The position numbers and the translations under genes are program-made. The notes under the pieces are model-generated. The model was not told the DNA's origin. It did no database searches and saw only the letters and a list, made by a program, of their open reading frames with translations. Source: Heteroruminococcus sp964369885 (GTDB lineage Bacteria > Bacillota > Clostridia > Oscillospirales > Ruminococcaceae). Taken from it: a stretch of 5,406 nt of DNA. This document shows, in pieces, positions 1-4,192 of this stretch (position 1 is its first letter; every line of letters begins with the position of its first letter). The stretch is from positions 1-5,406 of the forward strand of contig CAYJGQ010000117.1 in assembly GCA_964369885.1 (NCBI GenBank), written 5' to 3'.

Positions 1-11
1 GGGCGTGTTCC

Positions 12-27
12 GCCGCGACCACGCGGC
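12..27 (-). terminator. GC-rich hairpin just after azlD, possible terminator stem
   Basis: Perfect 6-bp inverted repeat (GCCGCG / CGCGGC) with a 4-nt loop, 3 bp beyond the azlD stop codon. The stem is very GC-rich compared with the gene before it. The window ends too soon to see whether a T tract follows on the minus strand; the 11 visible bases are not T-rich. It could be a terminator stem, or the edge of a GC-rich intergenic repeat like the one at the other end of the window. Confidence 0.35.
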
Positions 28-30
28 CGC

Positions 31-354
31 CTAAAACACAAGCTGTACAAGCAGCATATAGCAGGCGGTGCCGGAGCCTATACTAAGCAATGTATTGCGC
101 CATTTAATATGAAACAGCACCACTACGGCGCAGGATATTAGCTCGGGCAGGAAGTTATCCATTGCTGTAAAGCTGACCCCACGCAGGCAGTACACCACCA
201 GCATTCCCATTATTGCCCCGGGAAGAGCCCTGCCCAAATATGCCACATATGGTGGGGTTGGGCGATTGCCCATCACCCAAAAAGGTATGAATCTCAAAAG
301 CATAGTAACTATGCTCACCACCGCAATTGTCAGCACTGCTTGGGTACTACTCAT
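31..354 (-). CDS. azlD: AzlD family branched-chain amino acid export subunit
   Basis: A 107-residue hydrophobic protein with about four membrane segments, the normal size for AzlD. Recognisable family stretches are the N-terminal segment with TMLLRFIPFWV (17-27), YLGRALPGAIMGMLVVYCL (39-57), and the C-terminal block starting HIKWRNTLLSIGSG (82-95). AzlD is the small membrane partner of AzlC; in Bacillus the pair exports branched-chain amino acids and gives 4-azaleucine resistance (family knowledge). The ATG lies inside the end of azlC with an 8-bp overlap. A purine-rich Shine-Dalgarno (AAGGGGG) sits about 8-9 nt upstream, within azlC, so the two are translationally coupled. The stop is TAG at 31-33, followed at once by a GC-rich hairpin. 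The exact substrate cannot be read from the sequence. Confidence 0.93.
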   Translation of the reverse strand: MSSTQAVLTIAVVSIVTMLLRFIPFWVMGNRPTPPYVAYLGRALPGAIMGMLVVYCLRGVSFTAMDNFLPELISCAVVVLFHIKWRNTLLSIGSGTACYMLLVQLVF

Positions 355-1042
355 GGTCGGCTACCCCCTTTTTGCGTGGTTTAAGTAGACTAAGCACCAC
401 AGCAATGCATAGCATGGCAGGAATTAGAAAGCTGCTTTGTCCAAAAATAATAAGGCAAATCACCGTGGCCACCACACCGGTTATGGCGTTTGTGTGACTT
501 TTTTCGCTTATCCACTGCTCTGTAAATATTGTCACAAACAGTGCAGTGAGGGCAAAGTCTATGCCGGTGACATCAAAGGGTAAAAACTGCCCTACAAGCC
601 CCCCTAAAAAGCATCCGCTAACCCAATATATTTGATTAAAAATTGACACGAAAAACCTGTATGCATTAGGATTTTGCACCTGCTGGGGTGGCTGCTTGCA
701 AACAAGGGAATAGGTTTCGTCGGTCAGGGCAAATATCATATATGGTTTTGCCTTGCCGGCCTGTTTGTAGGCATCTATCATCGAAATGCCGTAAAAAAGA
801 TGGCGTGCATTTACCATGAGGGTGGTAAGCCCCACCGCAATTAGGGAAGCCCCCGAACCCATTAGGTCAACCGCCACATACTGCATAGATCCTGCATAGA
901 CAAAAAGCCCCATGCAAAGCGACCAAATAGTCCCATACCCCTGCTGATTCATCAGTATACCAAACCCCATGCCCAGTACCACATATCCCGTAAGCACCGG
1001 CAGTGTATTTACAAGTGCAATCTTAAAATCCTGTTTTTTCAT
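347..1042 (-). CDS. azlC: AzlC family branched-chain amino acid exporter, large subunit
   Basis: A 231-residue polytopic membrane protein of normal AzlC length. Family landmarks are LPVLTGYVVLGMGFGIL (14-30), YAGSMQYVAV (49-58), NARHLFYGIS (78-87), TDETYSL (107-113) and IDFALTALFV (161-170). AzlC with AzlD forms an export system in the cytoplasmic membrane for branched-chain amino acids; the substrate here is inferred from the family. The frame is open for 27 more codons upstream, but the ATG at 1042 is preferred: AAAGGA lies about 10 nt before it, and translation from here begins with the usual MKKQDFKIAL-type lysine-rich start. The TAG stop lies inside azlD (8-bp overlap). The gene begins 117 bp after the pspA stop with a hairpin in between (1088-1115). 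I see no convincing sigma-A promoter in that gap, so transcription may include read-through from pspA. Confidence 0.95.
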   Translation of the reverse strand: MKKQDFKIALVNTLPVLTGYVVLGMGFGILMNQQGYGTIWSLCMGLFVYAGSMQYVAVDLMGSGASLIAVGLTTLMVNARHLFYGISMIDAYKQAGKAKPYMIFALTDETYSLVCKQPPQQVQNPNAYRFFVSIFNQIYWVSGCFLGGLVGQFLPFDVTGIDFALTALFVTIFTEQWISEKSHTNAITGVVATVICLIIFGQSSFLIPAMLCIAVVLSLLKPRKKGVADHE

Positions 1043-1063
1043 GCTATGTACATTCCTTTGCGG
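1040..1063 (-). promoter_or_regulatory. azlC ribosome binding site deciding the start
   Basis: On the minus strand, GCAAAGGAATG precedes ATG at 1042 with the AAGGA core about 11 nt away. An in-frame ATG exists further upstream (first base 1069), but translating from it would place this Shine-Dalgarno inside the coding sequence. The start at 1042 is therefore favoured. Confidence 0.6.
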
Positions 1064-1087
1064 TATCATCAATATCTTTACACACAA

Positions 1088-1115
1088 GGACAGTGCCCTG
1101 TAAAGAGCACTGTCC
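1088..1115 (-). terminator. Hairpin between pspA and azlC, candidate weak terminator
   Basis: Perfect 9-bp inverted repeat: arms GGACAGTGC (1088-1096) and GCACTGTCC (1107-1115), 10-nt loop. It lies 45 bp past the pspA stop and 45 bp before the azlC start. On the minus strand it is followed by TTGTGTGTAAAG, which is T-rich but not a clean T run, so termination is probably partial. It could equally be an mRNA-processing or attenuating hairpin between the two units. Confidence 0.5.
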
Positions 1116-1159
1116 CTCGGCAAATTATTTTACCTAAACTTATTTGTTTGTACTCGAGC

Positions 1160-1837
1160 TTACAGCCCCATAGAGGCCTTGAGTGCGGCCAGTTCATCAT
1201 CCACCTTGCTCTCGGGTGCACTGCTGTACTTGTCCTCCAAAGCCTCGGCCGCATCAACAGGTTCAGTGTTTAGCTCGGCGGTGGCATTGGCCATATCAAG
1301 CATACGGTCGGCCTTTTGCTCCATGCGGTCAAAGGCGCTTAGGGTACCCTCCATATTGCTTGCAGATGCACCCAGCTCGTTCATGCTCTGCTGTGCCTTG
1401 GCAGCCGACACCTTGGCCTTTATGGCATCACGGCGAGCGTCCAAAGTGGCAATGTCATCAACAAGTTTGTTGTGTAGCTCGCGCATTTTATCGGCATTAG
1501 CCTTGGCGGCATTGTAGGCGGCTTGTAGCGCCTGACCTGTGCTTTCAAGCCCCTGCTTTTTGGCAAGGAACACACGGGCATCATCCTCGTTGCCTGCACC
1601 AAGTGCCTTTTTGGCAAGTTCCATGTAACGCTGAATTTCTTCATTATTTTTATCAAGCTCACGCTTGGTACGGCTTTCCTCAGCCATTACAGCCGCAGTT
1701 TCCTTCTTAACCTCGGCAAGGTCATCAGCCGCCTTGCGAAGATACTCGTCTATCATCTTTGCAGGGTCCTCTGCATTGTCCAAAAGTGCATTGATATTTG
1801 CCGAAATAATGTCCCCAAATCTTGAAAGTATACCCAT
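1160..1837 (-). CDS. pspA: PspA/IM30 family membrane-stress protein
   Basis: A 225-residue, highly charged, mostly alpha-helical protein matching the PspA/IM30/Vipp1/LiaH family in length and layout. The N-terminal amphipathic helix (MGILSRFGDIISANINALL, 1-19) would dock on membranes. The helix-turn typical of the family follows (DPAKMIDEYL, 24-33). A long coiled-coil hairpin covers roughly 35-185, with the family block DDARVFLAKKQGLE around 85-98. A flexible acidic linker precedes a short C-terminal helix ending DDELAALKASMGL (213-225). Family members are ESCRT-III-like: they polymerise on damaged membrane and help preserve the proton gradient. The start is secure: ATG with AAGGAGAGAGG about 5 nt upstream. 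It begins 20 bp after a small single-pass membrane protein and shares its promoter (2093-2122). No pspF or liaRS regulator is visible here. Confidence 0.94.
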   Translation of the reverse strand: MGILSRFGDIISANINALLDNAEDPAKMIDEYLRKAADDLAEVKKETAAVMAEESRTKRELDKNNEEIQRYMELAKKALGAGNEDDARVFLAKKQGLESTGQALQAAYNAAKANADKMRELHNKLVDDIATLDARRDAIKAKVSAAKAQQSMNELGASASNMEGTLSAFDRMEQKADRMLDMANATAELNTEPVDAAEALEDKYSSAPESKVDDELAALKASMGL

Positions 1838-1857
1838 TTTTCCTCTCTCCTTTTTAT

Positions 1858-2070
1858 TTAATTAGAATTTTCATATTTTTTGGCCAAATCCTCGACCTGA
1901 GTGTCCTGTTGTGGATCCTGAATTTTTTCGAGGTTTTTCTCTAAATACCTCTCGGTTCTGCGTTGTTCGCTTTGCTTTCTTGCCAGCACTACACTAAAGC
2001 CCACAACTGCAAAAAACACAACCGCCAAAACCGCAACTACAATTATACCTACTAACACAATATTAGACAA
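1858..2070 (-). CDS. Small single-pass membrane protein upstream of pspA (unknown family)
   Basis: I do not recognise a named family. From the TTG at 2070 the product is 70 residues: a short N-terminus, one strong hydrophobic segment (VLVGIIVVAVLAVVFFAVVG, about 5-24, running on to about 29), a basic stop-transfer region (ARKQSEQRRTERY, 30-42), and a charged tail likely helical to about 50 (EKNLEKI), ending EDLAKKYENSN. The expected topology is N-out with the tail in the cytoplasm. The stop is 20 bp from pspA, so the two are co-transcribed. PspB of Proteobacteria and LiaI of Bacillus are likewise small membrane proteins that work with PspA homologues, so an anchor or sensor role for PspA is a reasonable inference, not shown. 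An ATG 21 bp upstream (2091) is in frame, but it abuts the -10 box and overlaps the Shine-Dalgarno; the TTG has GGAGG exactly 8 nt before it. Confidence 0.75.
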   Translation of the reverse strand: MSNIVLVGIIVVAVLAVVFFAVVGFSVVLARKQSEQRRTERYLEKNLEKIQDPQQDTQVEDLAKKYENSN

Positions 2071-2074
2071 GACC

Positions 2075-2083
2075 AATCCCTCC
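2075..2083 (-). promoter_or_regulatory. Strong Shine-Dalgarno of the small membrane protein gene
   Basis: Minus-strand GAGGAGGGA. The GGAGG core is 8 nt before the in-frame TTG at 2070-2068. It lies inside the reading frame that would start at the ATG at 2091, and that ATG has no comparable site upstream. This spacing is the main reason for choosing the TTG start. Confidence 0.65.
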
Positions 2084-2092
2084 TCATGCATT

Positions 2093-2122
2093 ATTATAAT
2101 TTTTTACTGCATACCATTTCAA
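2093..2122 (-). promoter_or_regulatory. Sigma-A type promoter of the small-protein/pspA operon
   Basis: Minus-strand -35 TTGAAA (2122-2117) and -10 TATAAT (2098-2093), separated by 18 bp. The -10 is a perfect consensus and the -35 matches 5 of 6 positions. The predicted start of transcription is near 2086, giving a very short leader ahead of the Shine-Dalgarno and the TTG at 2070. The -35 overlaps the last codons of rsuA and one arm of a perfect inverted repeat. Confidence 0.65.
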
Positions 2123-2844
2123 GCATTAAATTCATGCTTGTCCTGCTTTATTGTCTCAAGTTCATCCAAGGTAAGCTCTCGACACTCTCCCGGTGGCAGA
2201 CCCTCGTCCAGCATCAAACCGCCTATTGCTATGCGCCGCAGTGCGGTAACCGTGGCCCCTTGGGAGGCAAACATTCTTTTTATTTGATGATACATCCCCT
2301 GCCATAATACCACCTGTGCTCTGCAATCATCCAGTGGCATCATTTTGGCCGGTAGACAATCTTCACCATTTTTTAGGGCAATTCCCTGCTCAAAAGCTTT
2401 TACCATTTGCTGTGTTGGCGGGGTGTCCAGTGTTGCAATGTAGGTCTTTGACACATGCCTTTTGGGGGATAGTATGCTGTGCGCAAACTGACCGTCATCG
2501 GTTATTAGCACAAAACCCGTGGTATCCTTGTCCAGCCGTCCTGCCGGGAAGAGCCCCTCCCGCCACAGCTGTTTTGGTACAAGGTCAATAACGGTTTGGG
2601 CATCCTTGTCCCTTGAGGCCGACACCACACCCTCAGGCTTGTTTAGCATAAGGTATAGATGCTCTGTGCAGGTGACCGTTCTTCCCCCCACCACAACCTC
2701 CATATCGGACGAGATCTTGTGGTCGGGCTGTTTGACGGTCACTCCCTGCACCTGCACCTGCCCTTTGCGCACCATTAGCCCCACTTCCTTGCGGGAGCCA
2801 AAGCCACGGGCAGCCAATAATTTATCAAGTCGCTGTACCTTCAC
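2119..2844 (-). CDS. rsuA: RsuA-family 16S rRNA pseudouridine synthase
   Basis: A 241-residue protein with an N-terminal S4 RNA-binding domain (RLDKLLAARGFGSRKEV, 5-21, through about 60) followed by the RsuA/RluB/E/F-type catalytic domain. Visible motifs are LNKPEGVVSA (67-76), the catalytic loop GRLDKDTTG (102-110) with the nucleophilic aspartate D105, GMYHQIKRMF (183-192) and LRRIAIGGL (202-210). The family isomerises a uridine to pseudouridine in rRNA; RsuA itself acts on 16S U516. Assignment to the small-subunit enzyme rather than RluB/E/F is by overall resemblance and length, so the target is less sure than the reaction. The start is GTG at 2844: an in-frame TGA lies three codons upstream (2851-2853), leaving no other reasonable start. 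An AAGGA sits about 12 nt upstream. Its own extended -10 promoter lies in the gap after the DUF4830 gene. Confidence 0.94.
   Translation of the reverse strand: MKVQRLDKLLAARGFGSRKEVGLMVRKGQVQVQGVTVKQPDHKISSDMEVVVGGRTVTCTEHLYLMLNKPEGVVSASRDKDAQTVIDLVPKQLWREGLFPAGRLDKDTTGFVLITDDGQFAHSILSPKRHVSKTYIATLDTPPTQQMVKAFEQGIALKNGEDCLPAKMMPLDDCRAQVVLWQGMYHQIKRMFASQGATVTALRRIAIGGLMLDEGLPPGECRELTLDELETIKQDKHEFNA
2120..2140. repeat. Perfect 7-7-7 inverted repeat at the rsuA end / psp -35
   Basis: Arms CAAGCAT (2120-2126) and ATGCTTG (2134-2140) with a 7-nt spacer, spanning the final codons and stop of rsuA and overlapping three bases of the -35 box of the next operon. No T tract follows on the minus strand, so it is a poor intrinsic terminator. 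The position suits an operator for the small-protein/pspA promoter, but this is inference. Confidence 0.5.
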
Positions 2845-2868
2845 AGAGTTTCACCGTCCTTGCCGATT

Positions 2869-2898
2869 AGTATACCACGAAAATTGTTCTTGGCACAA
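2869..2898 (-). promoter_or_regulatory. Extended -10 promoter of rsuA
   Basis: Minus-strand TGG-TATACT: -10 TATACT at 2874-2869 with a TG dinucleotide one base upstream, which makes it an extended -10. A weak -35, TTGTGC (2898-2893), lies 18 bp away. Transcription would start near 2862 and give an approximately 18-nt leader before the GTG start. It lies in the 56-bp gap after the DUF4830-like gene, so rsuA can be expressed both from here and by read-through. Confidence 0.5.
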
Positions 2899-2900
2899 GC

Positions 2901-3410
2901 CTATGAAGCCTTTGAGCTCTGCTCCTGCGACGACCCATGCCCTGCCGGCGGCATACGCAGCCCCTGCATAAATCCGTCAATTCTCACCGAGCTTATATCC
3001 CCTGCAATTAGCTCATCATCGCTTATTATCAGGTTGGCCCTTACGGTGTCCCTTTCGCCTGGGTAGTTGTAAACGGCGTATGTATACCGTTTGGCCCTCT
3101 GCCCTGCATAGGGGGTGAGGTCAAAACCCTGCTCGGTTTGCAGTTGATTGTACCTTTGGTACACCTCATCAAACTCCAGTGGTATTACAACCTCCTCGGT
3201 CTCAAGCGGCTCCTCCGACACCTGCCAGCCAAGCCCACCCAGAAACTGTACCCTAACATCGTTTTCATTCGCATCACTAAGCTCAAAATCTTTTTCCATG
3301 CCTCGTGATACTTCGACAGCACCTACCTCGGTCAGGCTACGAAGCGCCATCATGCCCCCAATAACCAGCACAACTGCACCCGCTCCCATCAACACCTTAC
3401 GCACATTCAT
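2901..3410 (-). CDS. DUF4830-like membrane-anchored protein
   Basis: From the ATG at 3410 the product is 169 residues: an N-terminal membrane anchor (VLMGAGAVVLVIGGMMAL, 6-23), then a soluble, probably extracytoplasmic domain. The conserved-looking blocks are VRVQFLGGLGWQV (52-64), VIPLEFDEVYQRYNQLQTEQ (75-94), GFDLTPYAGQRAKRYTYAVY (95-114), ANLIISDDELIAGDISS (125-141) and DGFMQGL (145-151), with a Ser/Gln-rich low-complexity tail. From memory this pattern matches DUF4830, an uncharacterised family in Clostridia; the function is unknown. The start is uncertain. The ATG has no Shine-Dalgarno nearby, whereas a near-perfect AAAGGAGG lies 30 nt upstream, exactly 9 nt before an in-frame ATT at 3431, which would add seven residues (MFTVYVK). 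A strong promoter lies at 3563-3591. The gene ends 56 bp before rsuA. Confidence 0.65.
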   Translation of the reverse strand: MNVRKVLMGAGAVVLVIGGMMALRSLTEVGAVEVSRGMEKDFELSDANENDVRVQFLGGLGWQVSEEPLETEEVVIPLEFDEVYQRYNQLQTEQGFDLTPYAGQRAKRYTYAVYNYPGERDTVRANLIISDDELIAGDISSVRIDGFMQGLRMPPAGHGSSQEQSSKAS

Positions 3411-3440
3411 CTTGACATATACCGTAAAAATGACCCAACA

Positions 3441-3448
3441 CCTCCTTT
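3441..3448 (-). promoter_or_regulatory. Near-perfect Shine-Dalgarno of the DUF4830-like gene
   Basis: Minus-strand AAAGGAGG, followed by TG, is almost fully complementary to the 16S rRNA tail. It is 30 nt from the first ATG, too far for that codon, and 9 nt from an in-frame ATT (3431-3429). No ATG, GTG or TTG lies at a usable distance in frame. It also overlaps the palindrome TTGTATACAA (3447-3456) by two bases. Confidence 0.6.
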
Positions 3449-3462
3449 GTATACAATGTATA
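3447..3462. repeat. Overlapping palindromes next to the ribosome binding site
   Basis: TTGTATACAA (3447-3456) is a perfect 10-bp palindrome, and TATACA-A-TGTATA (3450-3462) is a perfect 6-1-6 inverted repeat overlapping it. Together they form a compact A/T-rich dyad in the leader of the DUF4830-like gene, immediately 5' of its Shine-Dalgarno. It could be a protein operator or simply a chance A/T-rich palindrome. Confidence 0.4.
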
Positions 3463-3485
3463 TGCACAGCAGAGTGTGTACAGAC

Positions 3486-3522
3486 GGGCAAAGCAAAAAA
3501 GATTTTTATAACCTTTTTGCCC
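3486..3522 (-). promoter_or_regulatory. Leader hairpin with two exclusive pairings
   Basis: On the minus strand the leader of the DUF4830-like gene can form either an outer stem GGGCAAA/TTTGCCC (3516-3522 with 3486-3492) or an inner stem of about 9 bp, GCAAAAAGG/CTTTTTTGC (3512-3520 with 3493-3501, one G-U pair). Both use the same GCAAA bases, so they exclude each other. The element lies about 35 nt after the predicted transcription start and 38 nt before the Shine-Dalgarno. A regulatory role is inferred only from this layout. Confidence 0.4.
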
Positions 3523-3538
3523 TAAGAGAGTTTAGCGG

Positions 3539-3567
3539 TTGCAACCTGTTCTCTGTGATTATATTAT
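3539..3567 (+). promoter_or_regulatory. Candidate plus-strand promoter, overlapping and divergent
   Basis: TTGCAA (3539-3544), 17-bp spacer, TATTAT (3562-3567): 4/6 and 5/6 matches to the sigma-A boxes at ideal spacing. It shares its -10 region with the stronger minus-strand promoter at 3563-3591. No plus-strand gene follows; a transcript would run antisense to the 3' end of tadA through the structured stretch at 3601-3648. A/T-rich promoters often look bidirectional by chance, so confidence is low. Confidence 0.3.
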
Positions 3568-3591
3568 ATCATCACGCTTTTTTACAATCAA
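3563..3591 (-). promoter_or_regulatory. Strong promoter of the DUF4830-like gene
   Basis: Minus-strand -35 TTGATT (3591-3586), 17-bp spacer, -10 TATAAT (3568-3563) preceded by TGA, so the -10 is also an extended TGnTATAAT. Predicted transcription start near 3556, giving a leader of roughly 125-145 nt before the coding sequence. That is long compared with the other units in this window and contains a hairpin and palindromes. It most likely serves the DUF4830-like gene and, by read-through, rsuA. Confidence 0.7.
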
Positions 3592-3600
3592 ACATCCTTT

Positions 3601-3648
3601 TGACCCACCGCAACCTGCCACAGTCAGCAGGGCTTATCCAAGTGGTCA
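3601..3648. repeat. Two-level hairpin between tadA and the next promoter
   Basis: Outer stem TGACC/GGTCA (3601-3605 with 3644-3648), continued past a one-base bulge by AC/GT, and an inner perfect stem CCTGC/GCAGG (3614-3618 with 3627-3631) around an 8-nt loop. It starts 38 bp after the tadA stop. No T run follows it on either strand directly, so it is not a standard intrinsic terminator. It may be the processed 3' end of tadA mRNA, a small RNA, or chance. Confidence 0.3.
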
Positions 3649-3685
3649 CATTTTATGCGTTCTCATTTTTTCTCGGTATTTCTCG

Positions 3686-4147
3686 TTATATCTCTTGTTT
3701 TCTGCGTTTTTGAAAAAATTTTTTTAATATTCCCTCGCATTCTCCCTTCAAGACGCCCACGGTAACACAGGGGGTTTGCCCAAGCGGCATATGAAATACA
3801 TTCGCAACACTTCCACAGCATCCTGCAACAGCGTCGCAGGCTCCATATACCACCCTTTTTATACGGCTGTTTATTACAGCACCCGCACACATACAGCATG
3901 GCTCAAGTGTGACATACAGGGTACATTCCTCAAGACGCCATCCGCCCAAATTTTCGCAGGCTGCCCGTATGGCCACCACCTCGGCATGGGCAGTGGCATC
4001 TCCCCCGCTCTCACGAAAATTGTGACCACGTCCCACTATTTGCTCGCCACACACCACTACGGCACCCACAGGTACCTCGCCAATGTTAGCGGCATTTTGG
4101 GCCTCCTTTAGGGCTTCCCCCATAAAAAACTCATCACGGTTTTGCAT
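3686..4147 (-). CDS. tadA: tRNA-specific adenosine deaminase TadA
   Basis: A 153-residue cytidine/deoxycytidylate deaminase-fold enzyme of typical TadA length. Motifs are VPVGAVVV (25-32), the zinc/catalytic signature HAE at 54-56 (H54 zinc ligand, E56 proton shuttle), and PCCMCAGA at 83-90 with zinc ligands C84 and C87. N43 matches the conserved asparagine of the substrate loop, and RIKRVVYGA (95-103) is the usual strand after the zinc motif. TadA converts adenosine-34 to inosine in the anticodon of tRNA-Arg(ACG), allowing decoding of CGN codons; it is normally essential. The ATG has a GAGGTG site 5 nt upstream. It begins 42 bp after the CPBP protease gene, probably in one transcript. The C-terminal tail (KKFFQKRRKQEI) is basic and encoded by a run of A7T6. 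Confidence 0.97.
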   Translation of the reverse strand: MQNRDEFFMGEALKEAQNAANIGEVPVGAVVVCGEQIVGRGHNFRESGGDATAHAEVVAIRAACENLGGWRLEECTLYVTLEPCCMCAGAVINSRIKRVVYGACDAVAGCCGSVANVFHMPLGQTPCVTVGVLKGECEGILKKFFQKRRKQEI

Positions 4148-4172
4148 CTTTTCACCTCACTTTAATATCTCT

Positions 4173-4192
4173 GTCGGCTATTGGGTCGGCTA
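4173..4192. repeat. 8-bp tandem repeat GTCGGCTA, 12-bp period
   Basis: GTCGGCTA occurs at 4173-4180 and again at 4185-4192 with four bases between copies. It covers the CPBP stop codon and the short gap before tadA. Two copies only; no function can be assigned. Confidence 0.5.

Noticed and set aside
1043..1123. Longer AzlC starting at ATG 1123 (27 extra residues)
   Set aside because: The extension is not AzlC-like, runs through the intergenic hairpin, and would contain the Shine-Dalgarno of the ATG at 1042.
1179..1517. Plus-strand open frames (about 105-112 codons) opposite pspA
   Set aside because: They are antisense shadows of an Ala/Lys/Glu-rich coiled-coil gene: Ser/Ala/Leu-rich low-complexity translations, no Shine-Dalgarno, no family resemblance.
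2316..2971. Plus-strand open frames opposite rsuA and into the DUF4830 gene
   Set aside because: Cys/Pro/Ser-rich translations with no motif, lying entirely opposite well-supported genes.
3411..3685. Signal recognition particle RNA (ffs), sometimes found near tadA in Firmicutes
   Set aside because: I looked on both strands for the conserved GGTCAGG...GGAAGCAGCC apical region and found nothing like it.
3663..3725. Programmed -1 frameshift at the A AAA AAA run near the end of tadA
   Set aside because: The heptamer fits a slippery pattern, but the shifted product is only eight residues longer, the change affects only a basic tail, and no clear stimulatory structure lies at the right distance.
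3776..4111. Plus-strand 111-codon frame opposite tadA
   Set aside because: tadA carries intact zinc and catalytic motifs on the other strand; the plus frame has no recognisable domain or ribosome site.
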